From Trebouxia sp. TZW2008 (taxonomy: Eukaryota > Chlorophyta > Trebouxiophyceae > Trebouxiales > Trebouxiaceae): DNA of 64,000 nucleotides. Made by a program: the position numbers and the translations under genes. The notes under the pieces were generated by a model. That model saw nothing but the letters and a program-made list of their open reading frames with translations, was not told the origin of the DNA and ran no database searches. The DNA is taken from NCBI GenBank assembly GCA_002118135.1, contig BDIU01000081.1, positions 67,581 through 131,580 of the forward strand. Direction: 5' to 3'. Every line of letters begins with the position of its first letter. Position 1 is the first letter of the stretch. Positions 24,201 to 35,200 of this stretch are shown here, in pieces.

Positions 24201-27200
24201 TGCATGGTTTATGCTACAGCAGCCAAGCGCGGCCCTAGGGTTGAGACCCTATCACGTGGGTTAAGACCCAGAGCTGAGGCAATTGCACTGCTCACCTGGA
24301 ACCCTAGCAGGGTCAGAGGGGCCACCCCTAACTGTGGCAGTACGCTCAGCCTTACTCTGCCTCTGCAGTAGTCTTCTTCCTTGGATGCCTGTCCCAGTGT
24401 CATCAAGTAGACCAGAGAGGTCAGTCTCACTAATCCTGGAAGCTGACTCATGATCCGTGGCTAATCCGTGAGCTGAAGCTGCGTGAAACGGTTTGGAGGA
24501 AGTTGATGATAACGAAGAAGTTGATGCATGGCGGCTTTCGCCAGCAGAGACCTGCAGCATCACAGGTTTGGCTTAGCCTAACAAATGCTGCCTTGGGAGC
24601 TCAGCTATGAGCTGAAGCTGTTCAAGAAGGCACGGAAGAAGTTGATGATGTTGCCAAAGAAGCAGAGGCATGCCAGCCTCGCTCACTGGATACCTGCAGC
24701 ATGACACAGTCAACTGTCTATCAGTTGGCCAATAGGTCTTGACTGAGTCACACTAGAAGTTTACTTAGCAGCTGACCCATGTGCTGAAGTTCCAAGAGAA
24801 AGTGTGGCAGAAGTTACAGATCATGATGAAGAAGCATGGTTGCATCTATGTCACATATAAAACCAGGGACATTGAAAGAACTCATGACAGTGATGGTTGT
24901 CAGCATTCAGTCAGCAGCCGACCATATGCATCATGTTGTACAAGAGCCAACATGCAACCCACTGTCAGAAAAGAGAAGCAATCTTGCAGATTGCCTGTCA
25001 CTGTGACGCCCACTCAGAAAAGTAACATCGAGTTTGTACTGAAGAAAGTGATCAAATGATCACAAATGCGCTGATAGGACTCAAAATGGGCACATTCAGG
25101 TCATACAGAAAAGATCCTTTCAGCTGCCAACACAATGCAACACATCATTACACAGAACAGCCAAGCTCACCGATTGGCCGTCACTGTTACGCCCGCCCAG
25201 GACAGTAACATCCAGGTCGTACAGGAAAGGGTCGTCAAAAGACCACAAGTGCGCTGAAGGGACTGATAGAGGAAATGTCTCTCCCACAAATCCAGTAGTG
25301 GAGGAAATGGTGCGGCCTTCAGTGCTTGCATTCACCAAAACCTGCATCACATACACATTCTCATGTGCACTGTGACATCTAGGTCATACAGCAAAAAGTC
25401 ATCAAAGGAGCACAAGTGTGCTGAAAAGACTTAAAGTGGAAAGGTCTCTCCTACAAACCCAGTGGTGGAGGCAATGGTGTGGCCCTCAGTGCTTGCATTC
25501 ACCAAAACCTGCATCACAAATCCAAACTGTCCTCAGTATATGACCGTTGCATGTCCTTGACTGCCGGCAATGCAAATCTTCCATGCAACGTTGCATAGCT
25601 TGCATTGACCAGAACCTGGCTCGAACATGATTGGAAGGTGTCATGTCAACCAAATTTGTGGTGCAGCATCAAATGCAGCGGTGCACATCAGAGCTTGCAT
25701 TGACCAGCATCTGCAGCAGTGGAAACAGCATGACACAATGATTGTGTAGATCAAAACCAGAACATCTTCCTCTTGCAGGTGCTTCAACACAGGCCAAATG
25801 ATCGTACTAAGGGCAAGCGTGAAGAGCACAATCAGGACAATCTTTGACCTCACCTACAGGCACAACTAGCTCTAAGAATGCAATGCGGGCAACATCGCTG
25901 CATTTGCATCTTGCTCGCGGCTATGACAGGCATCAAATTGCAATGACCGCAACTTTGGCAATTGCCCACAAACGCCTTGATAACGATTGCATTGCAGGTG
26001 ACCCTGGAGTGAACCTCTTACAATACAGGTCCTAAGGCAGCACCTCATGCAACAAAGTTCATAATGCAGCAAGGGTGACTGTCATAATGACGGACCTTGA
26101 GACCCTTTGCTGCTGGTGAACCATGCACTAGCACGTTCAGCAGGCCCTTGTCAACATCTGGCACAAGATCCAGCCGCTCAACATAGGCCTCAGGCACCTG
26201 CACGGACAGACTAACTGAAGAGGAACAACAAACCAAAGAAGGGCAGCAGTTCTGATGGAAAAACAAGTATAAAGTGGCTTCGGCACATTCAATGAGCCCT
26301 TGTCCACATCTGAGACCACATCTAGGCGCTCAACATAGGCCTCAGCCACCTGCACAGACAGACTGACTGACAAACAACAGGCCCAGTAATCTGATCAAGA
26401 AGAAGTATACACTGGCTTCAGCACATTCAGCAGACCCTTGTCAACATCTGGCACAAGATCCAACCGCTCAACATAGGCCTTGGGCACCTGCACACATGAA
26501 CAGACAGACTGGCTCAAACACATGCACAGACGGACTGCTCAAATCACGCGTATACAGATTGACAGACCTGTGTGCATGGACTGACCAAAAAGAATATCAT
26601 GCCAATGAAGAGTGGAGCGCTCAGCAACAGCTTGGTTTGTCACTTGGATGCAGATTGCGTCCATACGGCAAGATTGCTGACAAAGAATGGCTAGTTGGAC
26701 TCCAACTGGCAGATCAAGAAGCAAGTGATGTTGGCGCATGACAAGCTGACAAATAGGCAGAACAATTGCTTGGTGCAAAAGAGTCTTACCTACTCCGACC
26801 TAAACGTTCGCGAGTTTGCAGTGTACAAGGTGCCATTGATTCAAGCAGGGAAACAATTGGTCAGAGAAGATTTGCATAATGAATCGCTCTCAGGTTCCAG
26901 CCAAATGGCCTGCCAGATGCTCAAATTGACCAAAGTTGAGCTGTACAACATGCTTGTGATGCAAGCAATGAACAAGCAAACAGGCAAAAAGTTTGCTTAG
27001 CAGAAGAAGGGCAAACATCTTACTGGCTCCAGCCAGACGGTCTGCCATATGCCTGAGTTGGCAGTGTAGAAGATGCTGCTAGGGCGTCTGGGTGGGTGCA
27101 TCCTTTGCTTCCCAACTGGCGCATGAGAAAACTCTGCATGGCAACAACTGTGATGATGTTATGTCTGTGTGTGCACGTGAGTTGGGCTTGTAGAAGATGC

Positions 27201-30200
27201 TGCTAGGGCATCTGGGAGGGTGCATCCTTTGCTTGCCAACTGGCGCATGAGAGAACTCTGCATGAGAACAAATGTGATGATGATATGTCTGTCTGTGCGT
27301 GTGAGTTGGCAGTGAAAAAATTGCTGCTGGGCCGTCTAGGAGGGTGCATTCTTTGCTTGACCACTGGAGCATGAGAGAACTCTGCAGGGAAACAAATGTG
27401 ATGATGATATGTCTGTCTGTGCATGTGAGTTGGCAGTGTAGAAGATGCTGCTGGGGCGTCTGGGAGATTGCATCCTTTGCTTCCCAACTGGCGCATGAGA
27501 GAACTCTGCATGGCAACACATGTGATGACTACATGTCTGTCTGTGCGTGTGAGTTGCATGCTGCCTGTGCATGTGAGTCGGCAGTGAAGAAGATGCTGCT
27601 GGGCCGTCCGGGAGGGTGCATTCTTTGCTTGCCAACTGGCGCATGAGAGAACTCTGCAGGGCAACAAATGTGATGATGATGTGTCTGTCTGTGCATGTGA
27701 ATTGGCAGTGTAGAAGATGCTGCTGGGGCGTCTGGGGGATTGCATCCTTTGCTTCCCAACTTGCGCATGAGAGAACTCTGCATGGCAACAAATGTGATGA
27801 CTACATGTCTGTCTGTGCGTGTGAGTTGCATGCTGCCTGTGCATGTGAGTCGGCAGTGAAGAAGATGCTGCTGGGCTGTCCGGAAGGGTGCATCCTTTGC
27901 TTGCCAACTGGCGCATGAGAGAACTCTGCAGGGCAACAAAATGTGATGATGATATGTCTGTCTGTGCATGTGAATTGGCAGTGTAGAAGACGCTGCTGGA
28001 GCGTCTGGGAGTTTGCATCCTTTGCTTCCCGACTGGCGCATGAGAGAACTCTGCATGGCAACAAATGTGATGACTACATGTCTGTCTGTGCGTGTGAGTT
28101 GCATGCTGCCTGTGCATGTGAGTCGGCAGTGAAGAAGATGCTGCTGCGCTGTCGGGAAGGGTGCATCCTTTGCTTGCCAACTGGCGCATGAGAGAACTCT
28201 GCAGGGCAACAAATGTGATGATGATATGTCTGTCTGTGCATGTGAATTGGCAGTGTAGAAGATGCTGCTGGAGCGTCTGGGAGATTGCATCCTTTGCTTC
28301 CCAACTGGCGCATGAGAGAACTCTGCATGGCAACAAATGTGATGACTACATGTCTGTCTGTGCGTATGAGTTGCATGCTGCCTGTGCATGTGAGTTGGCA
28401 GTGAAGAAGATGCTGCTGGGGCGCCTTGGTGGGTGCATCCTTTGCTTGCCCACTGGAGCATGAGCAAACTCTGCATGGCAACCAATGTGATGATGATATG
28501 TTTGTCTGTGCGTGTGAGTTGACGGTGAAGAAGATGCTGCTGGGCCGTCCGGGAGGGTGCATCCTTTGCTTGACCACTGAAGCATGAGAGAACTCTGCAG
28601 GACACCACCAGCAACAATGATCTTAAGTTGCGCTTGCTGTATTGAGCTGATATGGCTATCTGTGTGGGCATGGATGTGGCAGGGTGCTGAAATGTGGAAG
28701 GCAAAAGGGGCAGTTCTTAAGGAGTGGTGCATGTTCTGGATGCCCACCCAAGCATGGGAAAGATCTGCATGCTGAAACTTCACGAAAAACTCAGCTGCTG
28801 ATGCATGCATCAAGCTATGCATGAAGCTTTGCATGTGCTGACATGTACATGTAGGCTCTAAGAAATACGTTGACAGTTCACGTGCATGGCTGGGAGACTA
28901 GTACACTATAACGGTCACTTGCTCCAAAGTTCTTCAATGCATAACGAGTGCCCCTGTGCATAGATTGAGATGTCGGTTGCTATGACCCGCAGCTTGGATG
29001 TATGCTAACCTGTAGGGTCGAAGACCTGCACCAACAGCTCGTGCTCGTGGCTGGACGCGAAGCCTTCTGTAGCTGCGGTGATGTCAAAGGAGAACTTGTC
29101 ATACCTACAAGCAAAGTCACTCCATGTTTGGGAGCCAAATGTAAGAGATGCGCATGCATCGTGTAGTCATGCCAACACCAAGCTTATGCAGCTCACAATC
29201 AGCAGCAGCAGCAGCAGCAGCGGCAGCAGCAGCAGCGGCAGCGGCAGCGGCAGCGGCAGCGGCAGTAGCGGCGGCGGCAGCGGCGGCGGCGGCAGCAGCA
29301 GCGGCAGCCCTGATGCGGATAGGCATCGTGGCAGAAAGTAGGACATGCATAGCCCATGCGACTAGGCTTGCACGTGTTGGAAATTCATGACACTGAGCTA
29401 GCCTTGACTGTTGCCTTATATATGTTCTTGCCCTTTTCATTTTCATTATTTATTCATTATGAGCATGGGCTGGGCAGGCTCAGCAGGCCCAACTAGGTAT
29501 GTACAGAAGCAATCAACTATCTCCAACCAGTTTGATCATGTGTCAAACTGAAATCGTTTATGTTGGACATGGAGGGCGGAGAGGTCCTTGTACATACCTT
29601 TTGATGTATCGGCGAAAGCCATCACAACATCAAGGGCAGAAAGAAGACTGCAAAACACACTGATGCTCACCCTCCTTTGTGGACGCTCAGTTTTTGTCCA
29701 TTCACTGTCACAGTGGCCTGCCAGTCCACTAGTTGGGAGTGCAGCAGGACTGAGGCAACTTTTCAGACACAGCCACAAGGGTTTGCCTGCTGTTTCAGTA
29801 AAAACAAAATCAAAAGCAAAAGCACAGGCAGGAACTGAGCCAGTACACTTACGCTCCTTTGTAAACAGGCAGCTTCTGTCCATTCGCTGTCACAGTGGCT
29901 TGCTGTATCAGTGGCGACAACAACAAAAGCAGAACAAGATCCAAAAGCAAAAGCCGTGGCAGGAATAGAACCATCGCGCTTATCGTCCCATGTGAACACT
30001 CAAATCTTGTCCGTTCACTGTCACAGTGGCTTGCTGAGTCAACCACAACAAAAGCAAAATAAGATACAAAAGCAAAAGCCGTGGCAGGAATGGAACCATT
30101 GCGCTTACCCTCCTTTGTGAACACCCAGTTTTTGTCCATTCACTGTCACAGTGGCTTGCCAGTCAACTGCCTGAAAGTGCAGCAGGATTCTGGAGCCTGT

Positions 30201-32221
30201 CCAGTCAGGCGGAAGCTGGAAGGTGCGTCTGTACCACATGTGCGCTGTGCTAGCATCTGCCTGGAACACGCCTGCATTGCAAATCAAGTATAAAGATATA
30301 GTCGTAATCACTACATTTTCTCGCATACATTGCTAGGTGTGTGTGGCACAAGTCCTGTCTTGCCAGGCAGGCTTGTCTTCATTGTCTAAGGACCATTTTT
30401 TGTCCTCAGCCAGCAAAAGTGCTATATGTGTGTGGAGCCCAAATTTTGTCTCACCAGCTCGGCTTATCACCTGCATCTGATAAGTAAGGATGAATCGGGG
30501 AAGCGGTCAGTGATGGTGTGTTTGAGGTTTGAGTTGGAGTTTGGTAAAGCGCTAATCATGCATGTTCTAAGCATCACACCAGAGACACTTTGTATAGTGT
30601 CAGCTGTGTGGCTGGTGACTCACCTGATAGGTATGATTCAATGGGGAATGGGACACTGCTCTTGTGAGGTTTGAGTTCAAATTTGGCAGAGTGCTGATCA
30701 TGTATGTTCTGAGCATCACGCCCAAGACATTTTGAGTGGTGTCAGCTGTGTTGCTGGTGACTCACCTGACAGGTATGACTCCACCGGGAATGGGACAGTG
30801 ATTTTGTGCTTGAGGGTTGTGTTTAGGTTTGGCAGGGTGCCAATCATGCTTGTGGAGTCAAATTCCCACCGGCCATTTAGATTCAGCCATGCCTTGCGCT
30901 GCATCTGTGGCCGCGGGTATTCTGGATGCGGAGCATTACTATCAACATCATTAGTCCATGGCGTAATCAAAGTCCTGCCGTTTGTGTCCTGCAGTGACAA
31001 CAGCACTCACGTCGCTGTCCATGCTTTTCTTGTGACACCTTGTCGTTGTTCAAGGTGTGATTGTGATTCTCCCACTTGCATTGATACTAAAAGCGGCATT
31101 ACTGTCAACATCATTTGTCCACGGTGTAATCAAAGTCCTGCCATTTGTGTCCTGCAATCACAACAGCGCTTGTGTCGTATTCATGCATGCTGATGGAGAC
31201 ATCTTGTGTGGCTGATGGAGACATCTTGTGTGGCTGAGGCGACATTATTGTCAACATCATTAGTCCAGAGTGTGACCAGAGTCCTGCCGTTTCTATCCTG
31301 CAATCACAACACATGCCAATTGTATCCTGCAGCCACAACAGTGCTTGTGACAATAAGTGACAGAAGATTATGGTACAACTTGGATACATATACATCTATA
31401 GTACAATGGATGCGGGGCATTACTGTCAGCGTCATTTGTTCAGGGTGTGATCAGCGTTCTCCCATTTGCACCCTGCAGTTGCAACAGTGCGTACCTGACT
31501 GCTTGTGCCACTCTTGACATGACCAGACGCAGAGAGCATGTATTAAGTTTGTGTTGTTACTACAACGTTCTGTTTCCTCAAATTTATTGCTAGGCAAGCT
31601 TTGAAGCCCAGCAACTACATCCATGAATGAAAGCTGCAGACTTGAGAACAAGTAGGCAGACACCAAACTCCACATGATGTCAATGCTCACACATGAATGG
31701 CGGTGTTCACATGAGTAATGTTTGACAGCTGACATGATGCGCTACGGCTCATGCTACGTAATGCTAAAGGCATTTAATAGCAGCACTCACCCTTTAGTAT
31801 ATGAGAATATATGAGAGTAGTTTCAGATGACATGATGGGTTTCACAATCTTAGTTGTTGGCAGGAGACATGCATGTTCTACAGCTTTTGCTACATGATAT
31901 CAAAAGCGTTGAGATGCCAGCACTCACCCTGTAGTAGTATGAGAGGTTCTGGTCAGAAGTTTTGATGGCACTGATGTGAGACCAGTAACCGGACGCGACG
32001 TCAGAGTGGTGTCGTCTCAAGTATAGACAAACTACCAAGATGAGCGTGAGAGTGACCGGAACCCAAACGTTCCATCGACACTTTGACTGGAGAGCTCGTT
32101 TGTGCTTGCTTATGTCTTGTTTCTTTCGCGAATACTTAGGCGTATCAGAGTCGCTCATGCCGCCAGCCTGCACAACAGACGCAGGCCTTTTGGTAGCATG
32201 ACAGCGTAACACATTCTGCAT
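17941..32221 (-). CDS. Membrane-anchored GH2 family glycoside hydrolase (15 exons, 885 aa)
   Basis: Exons (minus): 32221-31928, 30988-30766, 30271-30109, 29104-29010, 27115-27024, 26197-26096, 25341-25171, 24551-24296, 23419-23265, 21920-21799, 21363-21266, 20730-20624, 19742-19506, 19120-18965, 18327-17941; every phase closes. Residues 1-51 are basic and a single hydrophobic helix (about 52-68, VWVPVTLTLILVVCLYL) predicts a type II membrane protein with a lumenal or extracellular enzyme. A GH2 sugar-binding domain follows (RKAWLNLNGRWEF, MWYRRTFQLP, AVDWQATVTVNGQKLG, SGIWQTVWLEP). Next come the Ig-like domain (VPEAYVERLDLVPDVDKG) and the TIM barrel (YFGMRKVSLG, GFNMLRKHIKVEPDR). The acid/base Glu is in NEGWGQYE and the nucleophile Glu in LGEFGGLG. 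The exon at 24551-24296 adds about 85 Ser-rich residues just before YFGMRK, and a 129-codon last exon extends past the barrel. Specificity (galactosidase, glucuronidase or mannosidase-like) is not deducible. Met22 is an alternative start. Confidence 0.93.
18410..18850 (-). repeat. Copies of GH2 exon 14 end and exon 15 start
   Basis: About 18410-18500 repeats the acceptor and first codons of exon 15 (KLRLEVTHKVHSDLLALSRS). About 18590-18660 and 18775-18850 repeat the end of exon 14 with its donor (TDVEAEINGMLTYDR). GAAGAAG tracts separate them. Confidence 0.85.
19770..20265 (-). repeat. Three copies of GH2 exon 13 start
   Basis: The acceptor plus TERVTKYAQSLDPTRLYNCAS and on to the HKYVGPGAFNP region recurs in three upstream units at about 160-190 bp spacing. 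Each keeps a CTGCAG acceptor-like site, and all are frame-damaged relative to the exon at 19742-19506. Confidence 0.85.
21207..21246 (+). repeat. (CAG)n trinucleotide repeat
   Basis: About 12 perfect CAG units (CTG on the gene strand), starting about 20 bp downstream of the GH2 exon 11 donor inside the intron. Confidence 0.95.
23460..24130 (-). repeat. Copies of GH2 exon 9 start
   Basis: Five or six units repeat the acceptor and codons of DSVFEAKVEGQVDYVRAYFG at about 100-180 bp spacing. TTTGC(C/T)TCAAACACAGA(A/G)TCTG and AAGCACA landmarks occur near 23590, 23690, 23810, 23940 and 24100. They lie in the intron upstream of exon 9. Confidence 0.82.
25380..25730 (-). repeat. Copies of GH2 exon 7 start
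   Basis: The segment encoding VLVNASTEGRTISSTTGFVGE is repeated at about 25385-25512, with shorter remnants near 25600-25620 and 25690-25715 that keep the CAG acceptor plus GTTCTGGTCAATGCAAGC-like bases. Confidence 0.78.
26280..26490 (-). repeat. Two copies of GH2 exon 6 start
   Basis: AG|GTGGCTGAGGCCTATGTTGAG and AG|GTGCCCAAGGCCTATGTTGAG, followed by the codons for RLD(V/L)VxDVDKG, appear at about 26280-26350 and 26405-26490, upstream of the real exon at 26197. Confidence 0.88.
26885..26935 (-). repeat. Copy of GH2 exon 5 end
   Basis: Reads SIWQAIWLEP followed by a GAGAGC sequence in place of the donor, a degraded copy of the exon end SGIWQTVWLEP|GTAAG at 27024. Confidence 0.8.
27070..28610 (-). 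repeat. Twelve-unit array built on GH2 exon 5 start, with dimeric higher order
   Basis: The unit holds about 60 bp of intron, a CGCCAG acceptor, then the codons GKQRMHPPRRPSSIFYTANS of exon 5. The landmark GAG(A/C)(G/A)AACTCTGCA recurs at about 27127, 27250, 27371, 27496, 27647, 27771, 27920, 28041, 28192, 28316, 28461 and 28587. Intervals are about 121-126 early on, then alternate about 122-126 and 145-151, because every second unit has a 27-bp insertion (CATGCTGCCTGTGCATGTGAGT). Only the unit nearest 27115 runs into the complete exon. Long open frames through the array are by-products. Confidence 0.92.
29200..29310 (+). repeat. CAG/CGG trinucleotide tract
   Basis: About 110 bp of CAGCAG and CGGCAG units with GGC runs in GH2 intron 3. 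It opens poly-Ala, poly-Ser and poly-Gln frames on both strands, none of which is likely to be coding. Confidence 0.95.
29434..29530 (+). repeat. Dispersed repeat R2, third copy
   Basis: GGGCAGGCTCAGCAGGCCCAACTAGGTATGTACAGAAGCAATCAACTATCTCCAACCAG matches the two copies near the left end of the window (484-592, 745-850). It lies in GH2 intron 3. Confidence 0.65.
29600..30090 (-). repeat. Copies of GH2 exon 3 end
   Basis: The end of exon 3 (QATVTVNGQKLGVHKGG plus donor) recurs at about 29675-29735, 29860-29905 and 29985-30035. Each has CACAGTGGC(C/T)TGC landmarks and GTAAG or a relic of it. Confidence 0.85.
30311..30380 (+). repeat. Dispersed repeat R3, copy A
   Basis: TTCTCGCATACATTGCTAG then GTGGCACAAGTCCTGTCTTGCCAGGCAGGCTTGTCT closely matches 56203-56271. 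About 68 bp, no coding content seen. A diverged partial copy follows near 30425-30470. Confidence 0.7.
30440..30690 (-). repeat. Copies of GH2 exon 2 end
   Basis: Two units (about 30470-30550 and 30600-30690) repeat the end of exon 2 around TVPFPVESYLSG|GTGAGT, including the CACCTGATAGGTATGA border. Each carries frame damage. Confidence 0.75.
31060..31480 (-). repeat. Copies of GH2 exon 2 start
   Basis: The acceptor and codons DTNGRTLITPWTNDVDSNA are repeated three times upstream of exon 2 (about 31065-31160, 31225-31305, 31410-31485). Each keeps TGCAG followed by GA(C/T)A or GG(G/T) bases. Confidence 0.85.
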
Positions 32222-35200
32222 TTTGCCTCACGCGACATTGCTGCAGCATGGGGTCGGACTGATCCCTGGTAGTGAGACGATGGTCACGACGAGCGATGTG
32301 CATGCTGATCGGTGTGGTTTCATTTGCAACTGCAAACAAGTTATACCTGTCACGTGCAAGAGGTCCGCGACAGGTAAACGGACCGGCAGGGTGCTAACTA
32401 GCTTGTGAGCACCCAAGCAGTTCACGAGCAGCGACCTCAGCTGTACAGCCGCTGATTGCGCACAACAGCAGTCCAGCAACACACTGACGCTTCAATCTCC
32501 GGGCAGCCGCGCTTTTTGCTCGCCGATGCTTTCGACATGCGAGAGCTGCAGGCCCTCGAAACGCTGGCTTCGCACAACCTCACAGACAGCCTAATCTGGT
32601 CAACGCTTGCGGTCAACGTCTCTCGGTCAACGCCGTTACGGCAGCTGCGGCCGTTTACTCAACCTGCCAGTTTCAAAAAGCTGAGTCAGCCACCACCACA
32701 GCTGCTGTAACGGCTCTAGTCAACGCTTGAAGTCAACGCTCGAAAGGTCAACTTTGGTCAACGCCCCATTAGCAAATTTTCAGCCTCTTGAGTGAGCAAG
32801 AACTGTACCTGCACGATCTGAGGTTTCAGCTCATGGTCGTTGTCGCTATCATGAAGCATGCATGTATCCACAGCACGCAGCGAGCGTGTATTGCTGCCAA
32901 CGGCGTTCTTGTCGAGCAAGTGCTCTAAACGCGTGGTCGCGTGTGCAGAGATCTTTTCTTGTCCTCATGGCTGCAGTCTGCAGGCTGTCAGCATGACTTT
33001 AGGCCTCTGCATGAGCGCTAGCAATCAAGGCGTGAGCGCATCTGCACTGCGTGTGCTCCGAATGCCAGTGCAGAACGAGAGCACTGCACTGGAAAGGCTG
33101 CAAGTAGACACAGGCACGTTCTGTAGCGATGACGCCTCAGCAGTTCTTGGCTGCATGCATACACAACAAATGTCATCTGTCATCTTACGGCAGCATCGTG
33201 CAATCATCATGAATGACTGTTGCCAGGCATTCTGATCTCGAGATGCCCTGCATGTCCGGACTGAACAAGCAAGTCACCTAGTGATGCAGACTTACTTATG
33301 TGCGTTGTCAATATTTTGGCAGTGGCAGTTGATGAGGCCATTGTCAATACAGTGTTGCTGCTTGCACCATGGCGGCTTGTAGTCAAGACAGCTCAGATGT
33401 CTGGCTGTTTGTGTCAGAGATTTGTCCCGAATTTGGCATGCGCCATTTGCCAATCAGCACCTGCTGAAGAACGCGCTGCATCTGATGATAGCCGATGCAC
33501 AAGCACAGCTTGAATGCAGTAGTGTGCATTTGGGCTAAAGACACAGCTATTTACTCAACAAGTCACAGGTGCACTGGAAATCGTCTGGTTTGCCAGCGCA
33601 TTCATCCTTGGAATATTAGTCTGTTGTGTTCTGCAAAGCGCTAGCACAAAGCGCTGTGCAGCATGTCAGAAGCTAGCATTACTGACTGCAGAAGTTGGCA
33701 CACAGGTTGTCTTCACTTGTGCAAAGGATGCATAATTGTTGACCCGTAAACGTGTCATACAGCTGTGCAACATGGTGAAGACAATAGTGATTGTGCTAGA
33801 TGGCACCTAGTACAGCAACACAGGTTGCTTTTTTGCTTGTGTTGTCTTCAACTAGTGTACTTGAGTTCCACAACCAATTCAGGACTATTTGTGGCACACA
33901 GCAAAGAATGACTGACCAGCTTGATGGTGTGCTTCAACAAAATGCTGCCCAGTCAGTTCGCTTCCCTAGTAATGCAGTCACATTGTCAGCCTCACAGGGC
34001 CTCACAGATGCCAAAGCAACACAACACCATTGCCAAGCAGAATGGCCTGTTGCTCTGTTTGAAGCCAGCACCAAGGCCCTCAGCGATTCCTACAATTGCC
34101 CATGGGCTCTTTGTACAAACACATGTGACCATAGCGATTGTTGACAAACAGTTTGATATCGTCCAACAGCTGCAGTCAGACTTCAAAGTTGTCTCTATGT
34201 GAAGCCTACCTGACATACAAGTGCGTGTAATAGCTGACACCACATTCAGAACCATTGCACAAGCCCGAGTCCCTGAAGTCCTATTGCATTTATGGTGTTG
34301 ACTAAGGTGACCAATGCCAGTTGTCATGCACTGTTTGATGATGTGCTGGAAATGCAGCAACCTTTGTCAGGCATATCCAGAGAGCAGAACTCGATTTTCA
34401 TTTGGCCAGGTGTCAGACTGAAAACCATAGACCAAAGCTCCGATGGGCATGCGCCACGCTGCAACGGAAAGTGGTAGGCAACCGTTAATGGGCAGTACCG
34501 CTGTAGGCAGTTGTAGATGGCCTCACGTGAAGCCAAAATGCAATTACGGAATGTATCAGACCCAGATGAAGCTGAGATTGCTGTACTTCCTGAACGTGAA
34601 CTCTTGAGTGCTTGAACTAGGGCTTACTAAACCTGGTGCTGAAACATCGATTCGCAGCGCTCTTAAGCTTGGCATAAGCTATGTGTGCGCTGGAGATCAC
34701 TGTGTGCATGCCATGTGCATGCATGGCCAGGTCAATGCGTGCACGCCGCGGCTCAAGAAGTGCGTTACACGTCTTAAAATCTCATTAGGATCCACATCAA
34801 GGCTGCGCATTGATGTGCTTGTCATTGCAATTGGCTGCCGCAGCAGTGAATATGCAAGCCATAAGGCAAGCTTGACAGACAGCACTTTTGCGAACGGCGG
34901 CAGCGCCGCAGCCTCAAGTTCATCCCTCATCAGCTTCTTGCAAACATGCTCGGTCCGGGTGCAAGTGGCGTGATAGCAACGTCACATAAGGATGACAACC
35001 GGACTTTCGCTGTGAGGATAAGATTTGCTTGCATAAATTCTCGATCAGCGCCTTTTGCAGTGGATGACTAACAGACACATGATAGCCGCCTCACAAACGC
35101 TTCGACTCTCCGTCAATGCAGGTCGGGCAGGATTTGACGTCATTGCAACGCCTCTACTTGCTTACTTGGGGCTTCCGCGCGTCGGAACTTTGCAGCAGCT

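Noticed and set aside
27070..28610. CRISPR-like array appearance (evenly spaced repeats)
   Set aside because: There are no short palindromic repeats with unique equal-length spacers; whole units are similar and the locus is in a eukaryotic intron. The same applies to 52270-54420 and 56570-57900.
27203..28704. Long minus-strand open frames of 377 and 391 codons made of repeating peptides
   Set aside because: They run through the GH2 exon 5 array in frames other than the exon's own. The real exon (27115-27024) is in a different frame, and the flanking GH2 exons splice across the array in phase.
29078..29446. Poly-Ser, poly-Ala and poly-Gln frames on both strands
   Set aside because: They are by-products of the CAG/CGG tract in a GH2 intron.
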